Shown: positions 26,717 through 35,803, counted from the first letter of the stretch. The stretch is 64,000 nt of DNA from Deltaproteobacteria bacterium (GCA_029261875.1 JAJDAL010000012.1:1-64000), one strand, 5' to 3'. The notes: generated by a model from the sequence alone, not told the origin. Numbers and translations are program-made.

Positions 26717-28984
26717 CTACGGCGCGACTTCGTAGCTCCACCCCGTCAGTACGAACATCTCGTCTTCGGTGCTCACACCCGCGGTAATCGCACAGGCGTC
26801 ACAGAACCCATCGCCCGCTCCGATCACGCTGTCACAGCTGGCGTGGTCCGAGACGCCGGCGCACGCCTCCCCCACCCGGCCTTCCGTACAGGCAGTCGGC
26901 GGACACGGAAGTGCGTTTGGGGGTGTGACGGAGCGCCTTCGAACGGTCGCGGGATTCGGCGTACCGTCGGGAAACAGGCCGTTGTTGAACGTTGCGCAGT
27001 AGGTCACGGTCCGTTCCGCAGGATCTGCCGAATCGAATGCCAAAGGCGGGTCATAGATCTGATTGACGGGATCGCTGTAGATGAAGCTTTCGTAGATACG
27101 ATTCCCGTTGGGGTCGATGACCCAGAACGCCTCCCCGCGCTGATGGGTGTGGGAGTTGAGCGAAACCACCTGGGTTCCCTGCGGGAACGTGATATCGCGG
27201 CAATAGGTCTGCCGCGTATAGGGAGCTTGTCCGGCAGCCAGATAGATCCACCGGATGTCGCGAATCGGTTCCACTTCGTGTTGCAGGTCGTCGGTGAACA
27301 ACAAATTCAGGTAGGCCTTCAGCGTGTGGCCCTGGGACGTCAAGTTGAAGGCGTGGGGATTCCAATAGACGATGGCCTTCAAGGGAAGCTTTCGATAGAG
27401 ACCTGCCGCCAGGTCGAGTGAGGCTTGACCATTGCCCGCTCCCCCGAGCGAGTCGGGCACGGCGGCGGTTGCGCCCCCCGGTGGGCCGAAGCCGATGCAC
27501 GCCGTATTCGACCGCACGGAACTGCGACAGATTCCGGAGCCACAAGAATCCGTGTCGAGGGGATCACACGACGCATTGGGCTGTGGGCCCCCGATGCAGG
27601 TCCAACTTCCAAAGGACGCGTGGTGGATTTGGTTCGGCGAGATCAGCGAATCCATGATCACCAAATGGTGACTGTGGGGATCCTGGCGAGTGACGGCCTG
27701 AGAGGAGTAGAAGAACGGGTTCGTCGGGTCCTTGAATTGCGCGGGGACCACATCCGTAAAGTCGTAATACGTCGCAAAACAGACTTCGAGCTCGGTTTGC
27801 GCCGGCAACGGAAGCCCGGGCATTTCGAGCTGAAAACCTTCGTCCAGCGCAGGTACTTCAAGAGGCGCAATCGAGATCGGCACCGGATCAGGGAAGCATC
27901 CGCCGAGCAATGCCTCTGTACCGGGTACGGTTCCGGTTGCGGGAGCGCCTTGTTCGATCCAAAGGCGAACCGCTTCGATCAGGTCGGCGTGGAGAGGCGC
28001 TAGCCCCGACGGCATGGCGGCTCCCGGGATATCGGTGTCGGGTTCGACGCCTTTCAGAAGCTTCAGGTAGAGCGAGCTGGTACGCGGCGAGGACGGTTCA
28101 ACCCGGTCGAAACCGCTTCCCGCGGAGGCCACGTCGAGCATTTGATCGTAGGAAACGTTTTCCGAGAGTTGCAGATCTCCCTGTCCGGGCGCCAGGCCGT
28201 GGCAGATCGAATTAGTACAGCCATTTTGTTCGAAGACCCGCTCTTGAATGCCTTCGAAGGTGGAGGCGAAGCTTTCGCCCACGCAGGTCCCCACCTCACA
28301 TTGACTGGTGCAACCATCATCCTCCACCAGGTTGCCATCGTCACAATCTTCACCGAGCTCGATCTCGGCGTTCCCGCACATGGAGGCGGGACATACCGGA
28401 GGAGTTGCGTCGGTTGCGCGGAAGTGCCCCGCTTCGTTCTTCTTGATCTTGCCCCCAAAATTTGCGCACAGGCTTTCGTCTTCGATGCCGAAGTAGACCC
28501 AGACACTGTCCTGAGGACCGGCGGGTTCCCAAGGCCAGTTCACCCCACCCGCCGCCACAAGCAGCCGACCGGGTTTGAGGACGACTTTCTTGACACCGCC
28601 TCGTGTCCCCTCGCGGTCGACGTATTTGTAGCCCTTGATGTTTCCGTTCCGGCCGAGCGGCTTCCACTTCATGGGATCGAGGAGAATACGCCCCGAGGCT
28701 CCGCCCTCGTTTCCGTAACCTCGGATCAGAATCCAAGTCGGCACGGTTCGCGGGTCGTGACCCAACCCAACGAGATGGCTCTTCGCAAGAAACTGGAAGC
28801 GGCGTTTCTTCGGCTGGTTGCCAATCTTTACCGTCAGGTTCTTGGCTGCAATCCCGAGCTTCGCATCGTGGGCGCTCACCGAAACCGGGAGACTCCATTG
28901 CACTCCAAGCCCCAGCACGCAGACCAGAAATCGAAAGAGAATTTTCTCCGGAGATCCCGGATTGCTGCGCCGGTTCGCACCCAT
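26717..28984 (-). CDS. Large secreted protein: Myxococcus Cys-rich repeat, CX4CH domain and PHM-like copper monooxygenase domain
   Basis: 755 residues, numbered from ATG 28984 (AGGAGG 7 bp upstream). Order: signal peptide; beta-rich N-terminal domain; a DUF4215-type Cys-rich repeat (CGNAEIELGEDCDDGN); a CX4CH module (C256, C261, H262 in GCTNSICHG, Met in AAMPSGL) like that at 1149-2168; then a C-terminal region resembling copper type II ascorbate-dependent monooxygenases: HSHH (H437, H439, H440), a third His in NPHAFNLTSQ (H544), HTHQRG (H612, H614), and a late Met in EDEM (M743). These match the two copper sites of peptidylglycine hydroxylating monooxygenase. It would hydroxylate an extracellular substrate, with the CX4CH part as a possible electron donor; both are inference. 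Confidence 0.8.
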   Translation of the reverse strand: MGANRRSNPGSPEKILFRFLVCVLGLGVQWSLPVSVSAHDAKLGIAAKNLTVKIGNQPKKRRFQFLAKSHLVGLGHDPRTVPTWILIRGYGNEGGASGRILLDPMKWKPLGRNGNIKGYKYVDREGTRGGVKKVVLKPGRLLVAAGGVNWPWEPAGPQDSVWVYFGIEDESLCANFGGKIKKNEAGHFRATDATPPVCPASMCGNAEIELGEDCDDGNLVEDDGCTSQCEVGTCVGESFASTFEGIQERVFEQNGCTNSICHGLAPGQGDLQLSENVSYDQMLDVASAGSGFDRVEPSSPRTSSLYLKLLKGVEPDTDIPGAAMPSGLAPLHADLIEAVRLWIEQGAPATGTVPGTEALLGGCFPDPVPISIAPLEVPALDEGFQLEMPGLPLPAQTELEVCFATYYDFTDVVPAQFKDPTNPFFYSSQAVTRQDPHSHHLVIMDSLISPNQIHHASFGSWTCIGGPQPNASCDPLDTDSCGSGICRSSVRSNTACIGFGPPGGATAAVPDSLGGAGNGQASLDLAAGLYRKLPLKAIVYWNPHAFNLTSQGHTLKAYLNLLFTDDLQHEVEPIRDIRWIYLAAGQAPYTRQTYCRDITFPQGTQVVSLNSHTHQRGEAFWVIDPNGNRIYESFIYSDPVNQIYDPPLAFDSADPAERTVTYCATFNNGLFPDGTPNPATVRRRSVTPPNALPCPPTACTEGRVGEACAGVSDHASCDSVIGAGDGFCDACAITAGVSTEDEMFVLTGWSYEVAP

Positions 28985-29406
28985 GGCCGCCCTCCTCGGT
29001 ACCAACCTAACAAGCCGATCGAACGCGACTCAAGGAAAGCCCGCGACGGGGTGAGATCACCCACGCCTCAGGAGCTTCCCGCCCCCTCTGGGCCGTCCCC
29101 GCCCGAGTCACCCCCGCCCCACTGCCCGGCCCCGGTAGGGGAAGATCCCAATTCGGTCTTCCCGGACGGGGCGCATGATGACACTTCTCGATTCCCGCGC
29201 GTCCACTGCCCCGGATTGTGCCTGACCAATCCCTGACGCTTTCGGTCGCGAATTGCCGTTGTGTTGCACAACGATTTCACTTGGAACGACAAAATCCCAC
29301 TTTCAACATGCGTGACGATTGACCCGCTCCGAACCGCTCTCATAGGATTGGCGAGTAGTTTTGAAACTGTTGTCGATATTTGTCGGGAACGAAGGAGATA
29401 CGATTG
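28985..29406. other. Divergent intergenic region
   Basis: About 420 bp without a supportable gene, between two divergent secreted-protein genes. It contains the likely promoter of the gene at 29407 and an A/T-richer stretch from about 29230 to 29400. Confidence 0.5.
29319..29348 (+). promoter_or_regulatory. Possible sigma70-type promoter of the secreted protein at 29407
   Basis: TTGACC at 29319-29324 and TAGGAT at 29343-29348 are separated by 18 bp, about 60 bp upstream of the start codon. The match is moderate; no experimental or comparative support is visible. Confidence 0.4.
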
Positions 29407-30180
29407 ATGCGGGTTACTCGGACTCTGTGTGGATTCGGCGCGCTGACGATTGCGATCGCGATGGCACCGGCGGCATTCGCTGCGACGACCAAACTTCAGG
29501 CCAACATCGTCCCGACGGCGAACACCTCGAGCGCAACGCTTTCCCCCAAGGGAAAGTTTCAGATGGACAGCAAGGGCGGCGTCAAGGTGGGGGTCAAATT
29601 CGTCTGTGAGGCGGTAGCGGCCCCGGACTTGGGCATTGCGAGCTGCGCCGTAGACGCGAAGGGCAAAGACCTCCGCATCACGACGGACGCCTCCTGGGAT
29701 ACGGAAACCGGTGGCACCCTGACGGGCGATGAGTTTGCCGCAGTGATCGACGGCAACTTCGAGACGGCGCCCATCGACCCGGAGAACCCGGCACCAACGA
29801 CTTTTCAGGTCGTCGTCCCCATCGAACTCAAGAAGGGCAACGCGCTCAAGGGCGGCAAGGTCAACATCGTTGGCTTGCTCGGATTGTCGACGCTTCTGGG
29901 CGGCGGCAACCCGGGGTCCGCGGACATTCAGAAGGTCGAAATCTGGGGACCGATTGGCGTCGGCGCTGCCGCCGGTTGCCAGGCTTTGATCGAACTCGAG
30001 CAGGGCCTGATTGGCGCCATCGCGGGCTCCGCTCCGCCCGTCGCCATCCTACAAGACGACTTGGCCGCGCTTCCGGGATTCGGTGGCGCGGCTCTGGTTC
30101 CGGCCGGTGATGCCTCGCACCCCTGCGTGCCGGACACCGCCGAGCGCATCGGCGTGACGGGCCTCTCCGTCGCCCCCTAG
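29407..30180 (+). CDS. Secreted protein of unknown function
   Basis: 257 residues with a clear signal peptide (MRVTRTLCGFG, hydrophobic LTIAIAMAPAAFA, cleavage at AFA/A). GAAGGAG at 29391-29397 fixes ATG 29407. The mature protein is beta-rich in look, with Thr/Gly/Asp repeats and three cysteines (VCEAV, ASCAV, GCQAL) plus CVPDT near the end. No family is recognised. It is monocistronic, ending in a strong hairpin. It may be an outer-surface or periplasmic structural protein; that is a guess. Confidence 0.65.
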   Translation: MRVTRTLCGFGALTIAIAMAPAAFAATTKLQANIVPTANTSSATLSPKGKFQMDSKGGVKVGVKFVCEAVAAPDLGIASCAVDAKGKDLRITTDASWDTETGGTLTGDEFAAVIDGNFETAPIDPENPAPTTFQVVVPIELKKGNALKGGKVNIVGLLGLSTLLGGGNPGSADIQKVEIWGPIGVGAAAGCQALIELEQGLIGAIAGSAPPVAILQDDLAALPGFGGAALVPAGDASHPCVPDTAERIGVTGLSVAP

Positions 30181-30194
30181 GCGTTTGACTCGAT

Positions 30195-30222
30195 GGGAGG
30201 GCGGCCGCTGCGTCGCCCTCCC
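30195..30222. terminator. Hairpin between convergent genes
   Basis: GGGAGGGCG (30195-30203) and CGCCCTCCC (30214-30222) form a perfect 9-bp stem with a 10-nt loop. It lies 15 bp after the stop of the secreted-protein gene and 9 bp beyond the stop of the convergent LLM gene, and can serve both as a terminator. There is no strong T-run. Confidence 0.65.
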
Positions 30223-30230
30223 GCTCCGCC

Positions 30231-31343
30231 CTATTCGTCCGTGAATTCCGGGATCACGTATTTGCCCATCAACTCGATGGTCTGCATGACCTTGTCGTGC
30301 GGAACCTTGTAGGGGTTGACGAGGCAAAGCAGCAGATCCGCGCCGGTGGCCTCATAGGCCTTGCAGCGCCGCACCACTTCGTCGGGATCGCCGGCGATCA
30401 CGGCGTTCATCGCGAGCAGATTGTCGAGACTGGCGAGTTCGTGAAGCCGCTTGTCGACGGCTTCTCGCGCGGCTTCCAGGTAATCGTAAGTTCCGTCGGC
30501 GTCGGCCTTCAGCTCTTCGAGCCACAAGGGAACCGATGACACGAGTTCCGCTGAAGTCTTGGCGTACCACGCAAACGATTCGCGCGAGTTCTCGTAACTC
30601 TCCGCTTGGGTGGGCGCGCAATTCACCATGGTGAAGCAGGCCGCACGCGGATTGATGAAGCCCGCGAGCGGTTTCTTACACGCCGCGATGCCACTTCGAT
30701 AGATGTCGATCCGCTCCTTGAGTTCCTCGGGAGGGGTTCCCACGCTGAAGGACAACAGCCCGAGACCGAGTTCGCCCATCATGCGATGCCCATCGGGACT
30801 CCCGGTCGCACCCCAGACCGGCGGATGCGGATCTTGTCGGGGTTTGGGTTGTACCCGCCGGCGCGGAAGCTTCCAATACTTGCCATCGAACTCCGCGTAT
30901 TCCTCGGTCCAACACTGAACGATGTGCTCTACGGCTTCCTGCCACATGCCCCGGGTTTCGTTCGGGTGAACACCGAAACCTTCCATCTCGATGCGCGTAG
31001 ACGATCGCCCGGTTCCGAACTCCACCCTCCCGTTCGACAAAAGGTCGAGCACGGCAGCGGATTCCGCGGACCGGACGGGATGGTTGTAAGGGCGGGGGCC
31101 GAGGCGCACGCCGTAACCGATCCGAAGCTTCTCGGTACGAGCCGCGATGGCGCCGTAGAGAACTTCGGGATTCGAACAATGCGAATATTCCTCGAGGAAA
31201 TGATGTTCGACGGTCCAGACGGAATGGAAGCCCATCTTCTCACCGAACACGGCCTGTTCGAGCGTGTTCTGGTAGGCGTTGAATTCGCTGTCCCGGGTCC
31301 AGGGCCGGGCAACGGGAATCTCGTAGAAGAGAGCAAACTTCAA
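30231..31343 (-). CDS. LLM class flavin-dependent oxidoreductase
   Basis: 370 residues of the luciferase-like monooxygenase fold: MKFALFYEIPV, GFHSVWTVEHHFLEEYS, RIGYGVRLGPRPYNHPVRSA, and VEFGTGRSSTRIEMEGFGV are typical successive strands. Bacterial luciferase-type enzymes use reduced flavin to oxygenate small substrates; the substrate is unknown. TTG 31343 is chosen because GAAAGGA lies 7-8 nt upstream and the N-terminus then begins exactly with the first strand. It is divergent from the Baeyer-Villiger-type monooxygenase, with only about 40 bp between starts, and both probably share a regulatory region. Confidence 0.88.
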   Translation of the reverse strand: MKFALFYEIPVARPWTRDSEFNAYQNTLEQAVFGEKMGFHSVWTVEHHFLEEYSHCSNPEVLYGAIAARTEKLRIGYGVRLGPRPYNHPVRSAESAAVLDLLSNGRVEFGTGRSSTRIEMEGFGVHPNETRGMWQEAVEHIVQCWTEEYAEFDGKYWKLPRRRVQPKPRQDPHPPVWGATGSPDGHRMMGELGLGLLSFSVGTPPEELKERIDIYRSGIAACKKPLAGFINPRAACFTMVNCAPTQAESYENSRESFAWYAKTSAELVSSVPLWLEELKADADGTYDYLEAAREAVDKRLHELASLDNLLAMNAVIAGDPDEVVRRCKAYEATGADLLLCLVNPYKVPHDKVMQTIELMGKYVIPEFTDE

Positions 31344-31382
31344 GGCGGGTCCTTTCGCGTTTCGATCGCGTATAGTAACCGC

Positions 31383-32849
31383 ATGGCCGATTCGTCGACA
31401 AATTCCGAGATCGCGATCATCGGTTCCGGCTTTTCGGGTCTGTGCCTCGCAATCCATCTCAAGAAAGCGGGCCTTTCCGATTTTGTGATCCACGAAAAGT
31501 CGGACCGGATCGGCGGAACCTGGCGCGACAACATCTATCCCGGAGCCGCCTGCGACTCGCCGTCCTTCGCCTATTGTTTCTCTTTCGAGCAGAAGACCGA
31601 CTGGTCGCGCAAATGGTCACCGCAACCCGAGATCCTCCAATACATCGAGCATTGCGCAGAGAAATACGACCTGCTGCCCCACATCCGGTTGAACAGCGAA
31701 GTCGAAAGCGCGCGTTTCGACGCGGAATCGGGCCGCTGGCGCCTCCGCCTCCAGTCGGGCGAAGAGTCCCACCCAAAAATCCTGGTCAGCGGCGTCGGAC
31801 AGTTGAATCGCCCCCTCATGCCGAAGATTGCGGGCCTGGAGCGATTTCAGGGCGATGCCTTTCATTCGGCTCAGTGGAAGCGCGATTGCGACCTGCGCGG
31901 GAAACGCGTGGCGGTGGTGGGGAATGCGGCCAGCGCGATTCAGTTCGTTCCCGAAATTGCGAAACAGGTCGAGCACCTCACCATCTTTCAACGCAGCGCC
32001 AATTGGATGCTTCCGAAGTTCGACCGCACTTACGGCGAGCGGGAAAAGCGCCTGTATCGGCGTTTCCCCTTGATCGCCAAGGTCTACCGCTGGTGGCTCT
32101 GGCTGAACTTCGAAGCGCGTTTTCCGCTCTTTCTGCGCAACGCGTTCGCCGCGAAACGAGCCCAGCGCGTTTGCGACGAAGCCATGCGCGGAGCGATTTC
32201 GGATCCCGCACTTCGAAAGACGCTCACACCCAGCTACCCCATCGGGGGCAAACGGATTCTGATTTCGGACGACTACTACCCGGCGCTCACCCGCGAAAAC
32301 GTGGATCTCGTCACCGAAGCAATCGACCACGTCAGTGAAGATGCCGTCGTCACCCAGGACGGAGAACACCACCGTGCGGACACCTTGATTCTCGCAACGG
32401 GTTTCGATTCGACCTCCTTCCTCGTCCCCATGACGATCGAGGGCGTCGACGGACGATCCCTCCAGGACGATTGGAAGGAAGGCGCCAAGGCGTATTACGG
32501 CATCTCGTGTGCGGGGTTTCCGAACTTCTTCATGATGTACGGGCCGAACACGAACCTCGGCCACAACTCGATCATCTTCATGATCGAATGCCAGACGACG
32601 TACATCATGGATTGCATCCGCGCGATCCGCGAACGCGGGCTCGAGTACATCGATCTGCGCCGGGAAGTGATGGACGCATACAACGAAATGCTCGATGCCG
32701 AACTCGAGAAGACGGTCTGGGCCCAAACGGGAAAGACCTGGTACAAGAACGAAGCCGGCAAGATCACCAACAACTGGTCCGGGTCGACCGCCCGCTACTG
32801 GTGGCACACCCGCAAGGCCGACTTGTCCGACTACCGCATCGTCGGCTAG
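31383..32849 (+). CDS. Flavin-containing (Baeyer-Villiger-type) monooxygenase
   Basis: 488 residues. IIGSGFSGLCLAIHL is the FAD Rossmann motif, VVGNAASAIQFVP the NADPH motif, and FQGDAFHSAQW matches the Baeyer-Villiger fingerprint FxGxxxHxxxW. YGPNTNLGHNS and the C-terminal WYKNEAGKITNNWSG are characteristic of this group. BVMOs insert oxygen next to a ketone carbonyl to give esters or lactones. The SDR 71 bp downstream could make or consume the ketone. ATG 31383. Confidence 0.9.
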   Translation: MADSSTNSEIAIIGSGFSGLCLAIHLKKAGLSDFVIHEKSDRIGGTWRDNIYPGAACDSPSFAYCFSFEQKTDWSRKWSPQPEILQYIEHCAEKYDLLPHIRLNSEVESARFDAESGRWRLRLQSGEESHPKILVSGVGQLNRPLMPKIAGLERFQGDAFHSAQWKRDCDLRGKRVAVVGNAASAIQFVPEIAKQVEHLTIFQRSANWMLPKFDRTYGEREKRLYRRFPLIAKVYRWWLWLNFEARFPLFLRNAFAAKRAQRVCDEAMRGAISDPALRKTLTPSYPIGGKRILISDDYYPALTRENVDLVTEAIDHVSEDAVVTQDGEHHRADTLILATGFDSTSFLVPMTIEGVDGRSLQDDWKEGAKAYYGISCAGFPNFFMMYGPNTNLGHNSIIFMIECQTTYIMDCIRAIRERGLEYIDLRREVMDAYNEMLDAELEKTVWAQTGKTWYKNEAGKITNNWSGSTARYWWHTRKADLSDYRIVG

Positions 32850-32920
32850 CGCGAAATCGCCGCGCGGTCGCAGTAGCAATCTCTCGAATGGGATCTACTC
32901 TTACCGGCTCGGGAGGAGCC

Positions 32921-33625
32921 GTGACGAAGAATCGCGTGTGCCTGATTACGGGCGTGGGACCGGGCACCGGGAGTGCGCTCGCGCGCCGCTTTGCGAAAGG
33001 CGGCCATCACGTGGCCATGTTGGCCCGCAACGCCGATCGACTCGATTCCCTCGCACACGACATTCCCAACGCGCGCCCCTACCCCGTCGACCTGTCGGAT
33101 CTGACCCAAGTCCGCGAGACGGTCCAGAAGATCCAAAGCGAGATGGGCCCCGTCGACACGCTGATTCACAACGCCGTCGCCGGCGGCTTCGAGCCCCTCG
33201 ACCGAGTTACACCCGAACTCCTGGAAGCGCGTTTTCGCGTCAACGTATCGGCCTTCCTGGGACTCGCCCAGGAAGTCATTCCGGGAATGGAGCAGGCGGG
33301 CTCGGGCACGATCATCGCCACGGGCAACACCTCGGCTTGGCGCGGCAAGGCGATGTTCGCGGGTTTCGCACCGACCAAGGCCGCACAGCGGATTCTCGCC
33401 CAATCGATGGCCCGCGCTCTCGGGCCCAAGGGAATCCACGTCGCCTACGTGGTGATCGACGCCGTCATCGACGTGCCCTGGACCCGGCAGGCCTTCAAGG
33501 ACAAACCCGACGAATACTTCATCCGACCCGCCGGAATTGCGGACGCGGTGTTTCACCTGGCCCATCAAGAACGCTCGGCTTGGACCTTCGAACTCGACCT
33601 GCGGCCCTACGGAGAAGAGTGGTAG
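32921..33625 (+). CDS. Short-chain dehydrogenase/reductase family protein lacking the catalytic Tyr
   Basis: 234 residues of the SDR fold: CLITGVGPGTGSALA gives the nucleotide-binding motif and LIHNAVAGG the structural NNAG equivalent. The catalytic YxxxK is replaced by FAPTK (GFAPTKAAQRILAQS), so the usual proton-donor Tyr is Phe. This variant is seen in a subgroup of SDR proteins whose activity is not established. GTG 32921 follows GGGAGGAG closely; ATG 32888 in the same frame is the alternative. It is in the same direction as the Baeyer-Villiger-type monooxygenase. Confidence 0.85.
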   Translation: MTKNRVCLITGVGPGTGSALARRFAKGGHHVAMLARNADRLDSLAHDIPNARPYPVDLSDLTQVRETVQKIQSEMGPVDTLIHNAVAGGFEPLDRVTPELLEARFRVNVSAFLGLAQEVIPGMEQAGSGTIIATGNTSAWRGKAMFAGFAPTKAAQRILAQSMARALGPKGIHVAYVVIDAVIDVPWTRQAFKDKPDEYFIRPAGIADAVFHLAHQERSAWTFELDLRPYGEEW

Positions 33626-34459
33626 TCAGCTCGCTCCGGGGATCAAGGCTTCCTGGGCCATCGAGGCCAAGAGGGTTCCCTCGCGCGAAAACAATTGGCG
33701 GCGCGACAAGGCGCGACCCCCGTAGGCAACGTCGCTTTCGGTCACGAGCAGCCGCCAATCGTCCCACGCTTCGTCGCGATGAATCCAGAGCACATTGTCG
33801 AGACTCGAAAAGGCGTAGGGATTGGAATCGAGATTGAGTTTCCGAACCACGGGCCAATGGGAATGGAAATCGCTCGTGTAGGCGATGGCCGCCGCCTGCG
33901 TCGCCGACTCCTTGGGTAGATCGATCCGTGTCCGCAGCCAGGTGAGGTAACGCGAGTGTTCGTGGGGTTTCGCTTCCCAGGGATTCCCGACCCAGCGCAG
34001 ATCCAAGGGCGAAGGAAACCAATCCGTCAGTCCCTGGGCCTTCGCCACATCCTCTTCCGTAGGAAGTTCTTCGGGCTGCGTCACATCCGACGGAAAGGCC
34101 GCGTCCTGATACTCGGGTCCCTGCCCCGGAGACGCAAAGCTCGCGACGAACTCGCACAATGCGGGCCCCCCGCAATGCACGGAAACGCGGCGACGTGCGA
34201 AGCGTTTGCCTTCGGCGATCCGTTCGACGCGAAACTCCACCGGAAGATCGGCCGGAACCCGCTTCATGAACACCGCGGCCAGCGAATGCAGACCTCGCCC
34301 GGGACAGGTGTCGGCCGCCGCGGACACCGCGCAACCCAGGGTCTGCCCGCCGAAAGAAACGCCCTCGAAGCCCTGCAACGATTTGGAAAAGCGATCGTCT
34401 CCGATCGGCTCCACCCCGAGCAACTTCTCGAGATCCCGCTCGCGCACTTCCTCGGCCAC
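33626..34459 (-). CDS. TesB-like acyl-CoA thioesterase
   Basis: 277 residues of the double hot-dog fold. GVSFGGQTLGCAVSAA corresponds to the first hot-dog of TesB, and YAFSSLDNVLWIHRD is the conserved block of the second, holding the catalytic Asp (SLDN). It hydrolyses acyl-CoA thioesters to free acid and CoA. GTG 34459 has an AGGA about 8 nt upstream and lies 10 bp after the LLM stop, so it is the second gene of a two-gene operon with the LLM oxidoreductase at 34470. The gene converges with the SDR. Confidence 0.85.
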   Translation of the reverse strand: MAEEVRERDLEKLLGVEPIGDDRFSKSLQGFEGVSFGGQTLGCAVSAAADTCPGRGLHSLAAVFMKRVPADLPVEFRVERIAEGKRFARRRVSVHCGGPALCEFVASFASPGQGPEYQDAAFPSDVTQPEELPTEEDVAKAQGLTDWFPSPLDLRWVGNPWEAKPHEHSRYLTWLRTRIDLPKESATQAAAIAYTSDFHSHWPVVRKLNLDSNPYAFSSLDNVLWIHRDEAWDDWRLLVTESDVAYGGRALSRRQLFSREGTLLASMAQEALIPGAS

Positions 34460-34469
34460 GTCCCGATTC

Positions 34470-35348
34470 CTAGTTTCGAACCTTGGCGATGACGGAGTCC
34501 GCGTAGGCGTGCAACGCATTCATCTTCTGATCCAGGGTTTGGGTGTCGGGTCCGACGCTATAGGAGTTGCGGAAACCGATGATCACATCGGTTACGCCGA
34601 GATCCTCGAGACGCCGCACACCGTCGGGTGAAAACCCGTCGAGCGAAATCACGTGGATTTCGAAGGGTTCCTTGTCGCGGCCGTATTCCCGGCGAAGTTC
34701 GCCCAACCTTTGGAGCATCTTGGCCAGTTCTTCCGGAGCGCCTCCGGCATGCATCCAACCGTCTCCGGTGCGCGCCGCGCGGCGCAACGCCACTTCGCTG
34801 TGGCCACCGATCAAGATCGGAATGGGTTGGGTGGGAACCGGGCAAAGCTTGATGCTCTCCAGGTTGAAGATCTCCCCCTCGTAGGCGAAGAACCCGCCCG
34901 TGGTAAGCCCGCGAACGATGTCGATCATCTCATCCAAGCGCTTGCCCCGGCGCTCCCAGGGGACGTCGACCACGCGATAATCCTCGGGCCAGGGACTCAC
35001 CCCCACCCCGAAGCCAAAGCGGTTGTCGGACAAGACCGCCACGGAGCTGGCCTGCTTGGCCACCAGCACCGGGGCCCGCATGGGGAGCTTCACCACGAAG
35101 GTGGTGAAACGAAGCTTGGTGGTAGCTCCGGCGAGATAGGGGATCAGCGCGAAGGGCTCGATGAAAGGCTTGTCCTCCAGGAACTCGCGATTGCCATCCG
35201 GCGTATAGGGGTACTTGCTGTCCGAAACCTCGGGGTAACAGACGCTCTCGGGAACGACGAAACCGTCGTACCCCGCCTCCTCGGCGGCGATCGCGAGGGG
35301 CCGCAGAAAGCTCGGGTCGGTCATGGTCTCGATAAAGCAGAAGCGCAT
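34470..35348 (-). CDS. LLM class F420-dependent oxidoreductase (TIGR03619-like)
   Basis: 292 residues with the luciferase-like fold: MRFCFIETMTD, GYDGFVVPES, LRFTTFVVKLPMRAPVLVAKQ, RFGFGVGVSPWPEDY, and PIPILIGGHSEVALRRAAR. The GGHSEVALRRAARTGDGWM block is typical of F420-dependent members found in actinobacteria and in several uncultured groups. Use of F420 is inferred from family only. ATG 35348. The thioesterase gene follows after 10 bp. Confidence 0.87.
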   Translation of the reverse strand: MRFCFIETMTDPSFLRPLAIAAEEAGYDGFVVPESVCYPEVSDSKYPYTPDGNREFLEDKPFIEPFALIPYLAGATTKLRFTTFVVKLPMRAPVLVAKQASSVAVLSDNRFGFGVGVSPWPEDYRVVDVPWERRGKRLDEMIDIVRGLTTGGFFAYEGEIFNLESIKLCPVPTQPIPILIGGHSEVALRRAARTGDGWMHAGGAPEELAKMLQRLGELRREYGRDKEPFEIHVISLDGFSPDGVRRLEDLGVTDVIIGFRNSYSVGPDTQTLDQKMNALHAYADSVIAKVRN

Positions 35349-35426
35349 GGGATTCCTCTTCCTTGGGGTGGAGGCATTCTAACGCGATCTCCCGGCCGGA
35401 GCGGCCCGAGGGGCCCCGGCGAATCA

Positions 35427-35454
35427 TTGACCGGCTATCCTGGGATGATAGGTT
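35427..35454 (+). promoter_or_regulatory. Possible promoter of the tRNA-His/tRNA-Arg unit
   Basis: TTGACC (35427-35432) and TAGGTT (35449-35454) with a 16-bp spacer lie about 20 bp upstream of the tRNA-His gene. The -10 match is weak. Confidence 0.3.
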
Positions 35455-35473
35455 TCGCGGGCCGTGGATCGTG

Positions 35474-35549
35474 GTGGGCGTAGCTCAGTTGGTTAGAGCG
35501 CCGGGTTGTGATTCCGGAGGTCGGGGGTTCAATTCCCCTCGCTCACCCA
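35474..35549 (+). tRNA. tRNA-His (GTG)
   Basis: The acceptor arms GTGGGCG and CGCTCAC pair (one G-U). A D-arm AGCTCAGTTGGTTAGAGC, an anticodon stem CCGGG/TCCGG around the loop TTGTGAT (anticodon GTG) and a T-arm with TTCAATT follow. The base before position 1 is G and the discriminator is C, as expected for tRNA-His. CCA is not clearly encoded. It is 23 bp from the next tRNA. Confidence 0.9.
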
Positions 35550-35572
35550 CCCCAACGGCAGCGGCAAGAATC

Positions 35573-35649
35573 GCCCCGGTAGCTCAGCTGGATAGAGCAG
35601 CGGCCTTCTAAGCCGCGGGTCGCAGGTTCGAGTCCTGCCCGGGGCGCCA
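35573..35649 (+). tRNA. tRNA-Arg (TCT)
   Basis: 77 nt with the acceptor stem GCCCCGG/CCGGGGC, D-arm AGCTCAGCTGGATAGAGC, anticodon stem GCGGC/GCCGC with the loop CTTCTAA (anticodon TCT), T-loop TTCGAGT, G discriminator and encoded CCA at 35647-35649. Its 3' end is repeated twice just downstream. Confidence 0.95.
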
Positions 35650-35700
35650 GTTCTAGGCGATTCGCGAAGCACTCCGGACCCTGATCTTCTCCGCAGTCGG

Positions 35701-35752
35701 GGACTCGACAAGCGAGCGAAGCGAGCCGGCGAGTCCTGCCCGGGGCGCATTG
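35701..35752 (+). repeat. tRNA-Arg(TCT) 3'-end repeat, copy 1
   Basis: A 52-bp element: GGACTCG arm, a roughly 24-bp conserved interior (ACAAGCGAGCGAAGCGAG and so on), the CGAGTCC arm, then the tRNA acceptor end TGCCCGGGGCGC and ATTG. The 3' 19 bp from CGAGTCC are identical to the end of the tRNA-Arg(TCT) gene, and the two 7-bp arms form a perfect inverted repeat. The flanking spacer back to the tRNA has CGCGAAGCAC, also found before copy 2, giving a period of about 101-103 bp. Confidence 0.85.
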
Positions 35753-35803
35753 AGGCACGGACTTCCGCGAAGCACGATTCCACCTGACCGCCTCCGCCGG
35801 CGG

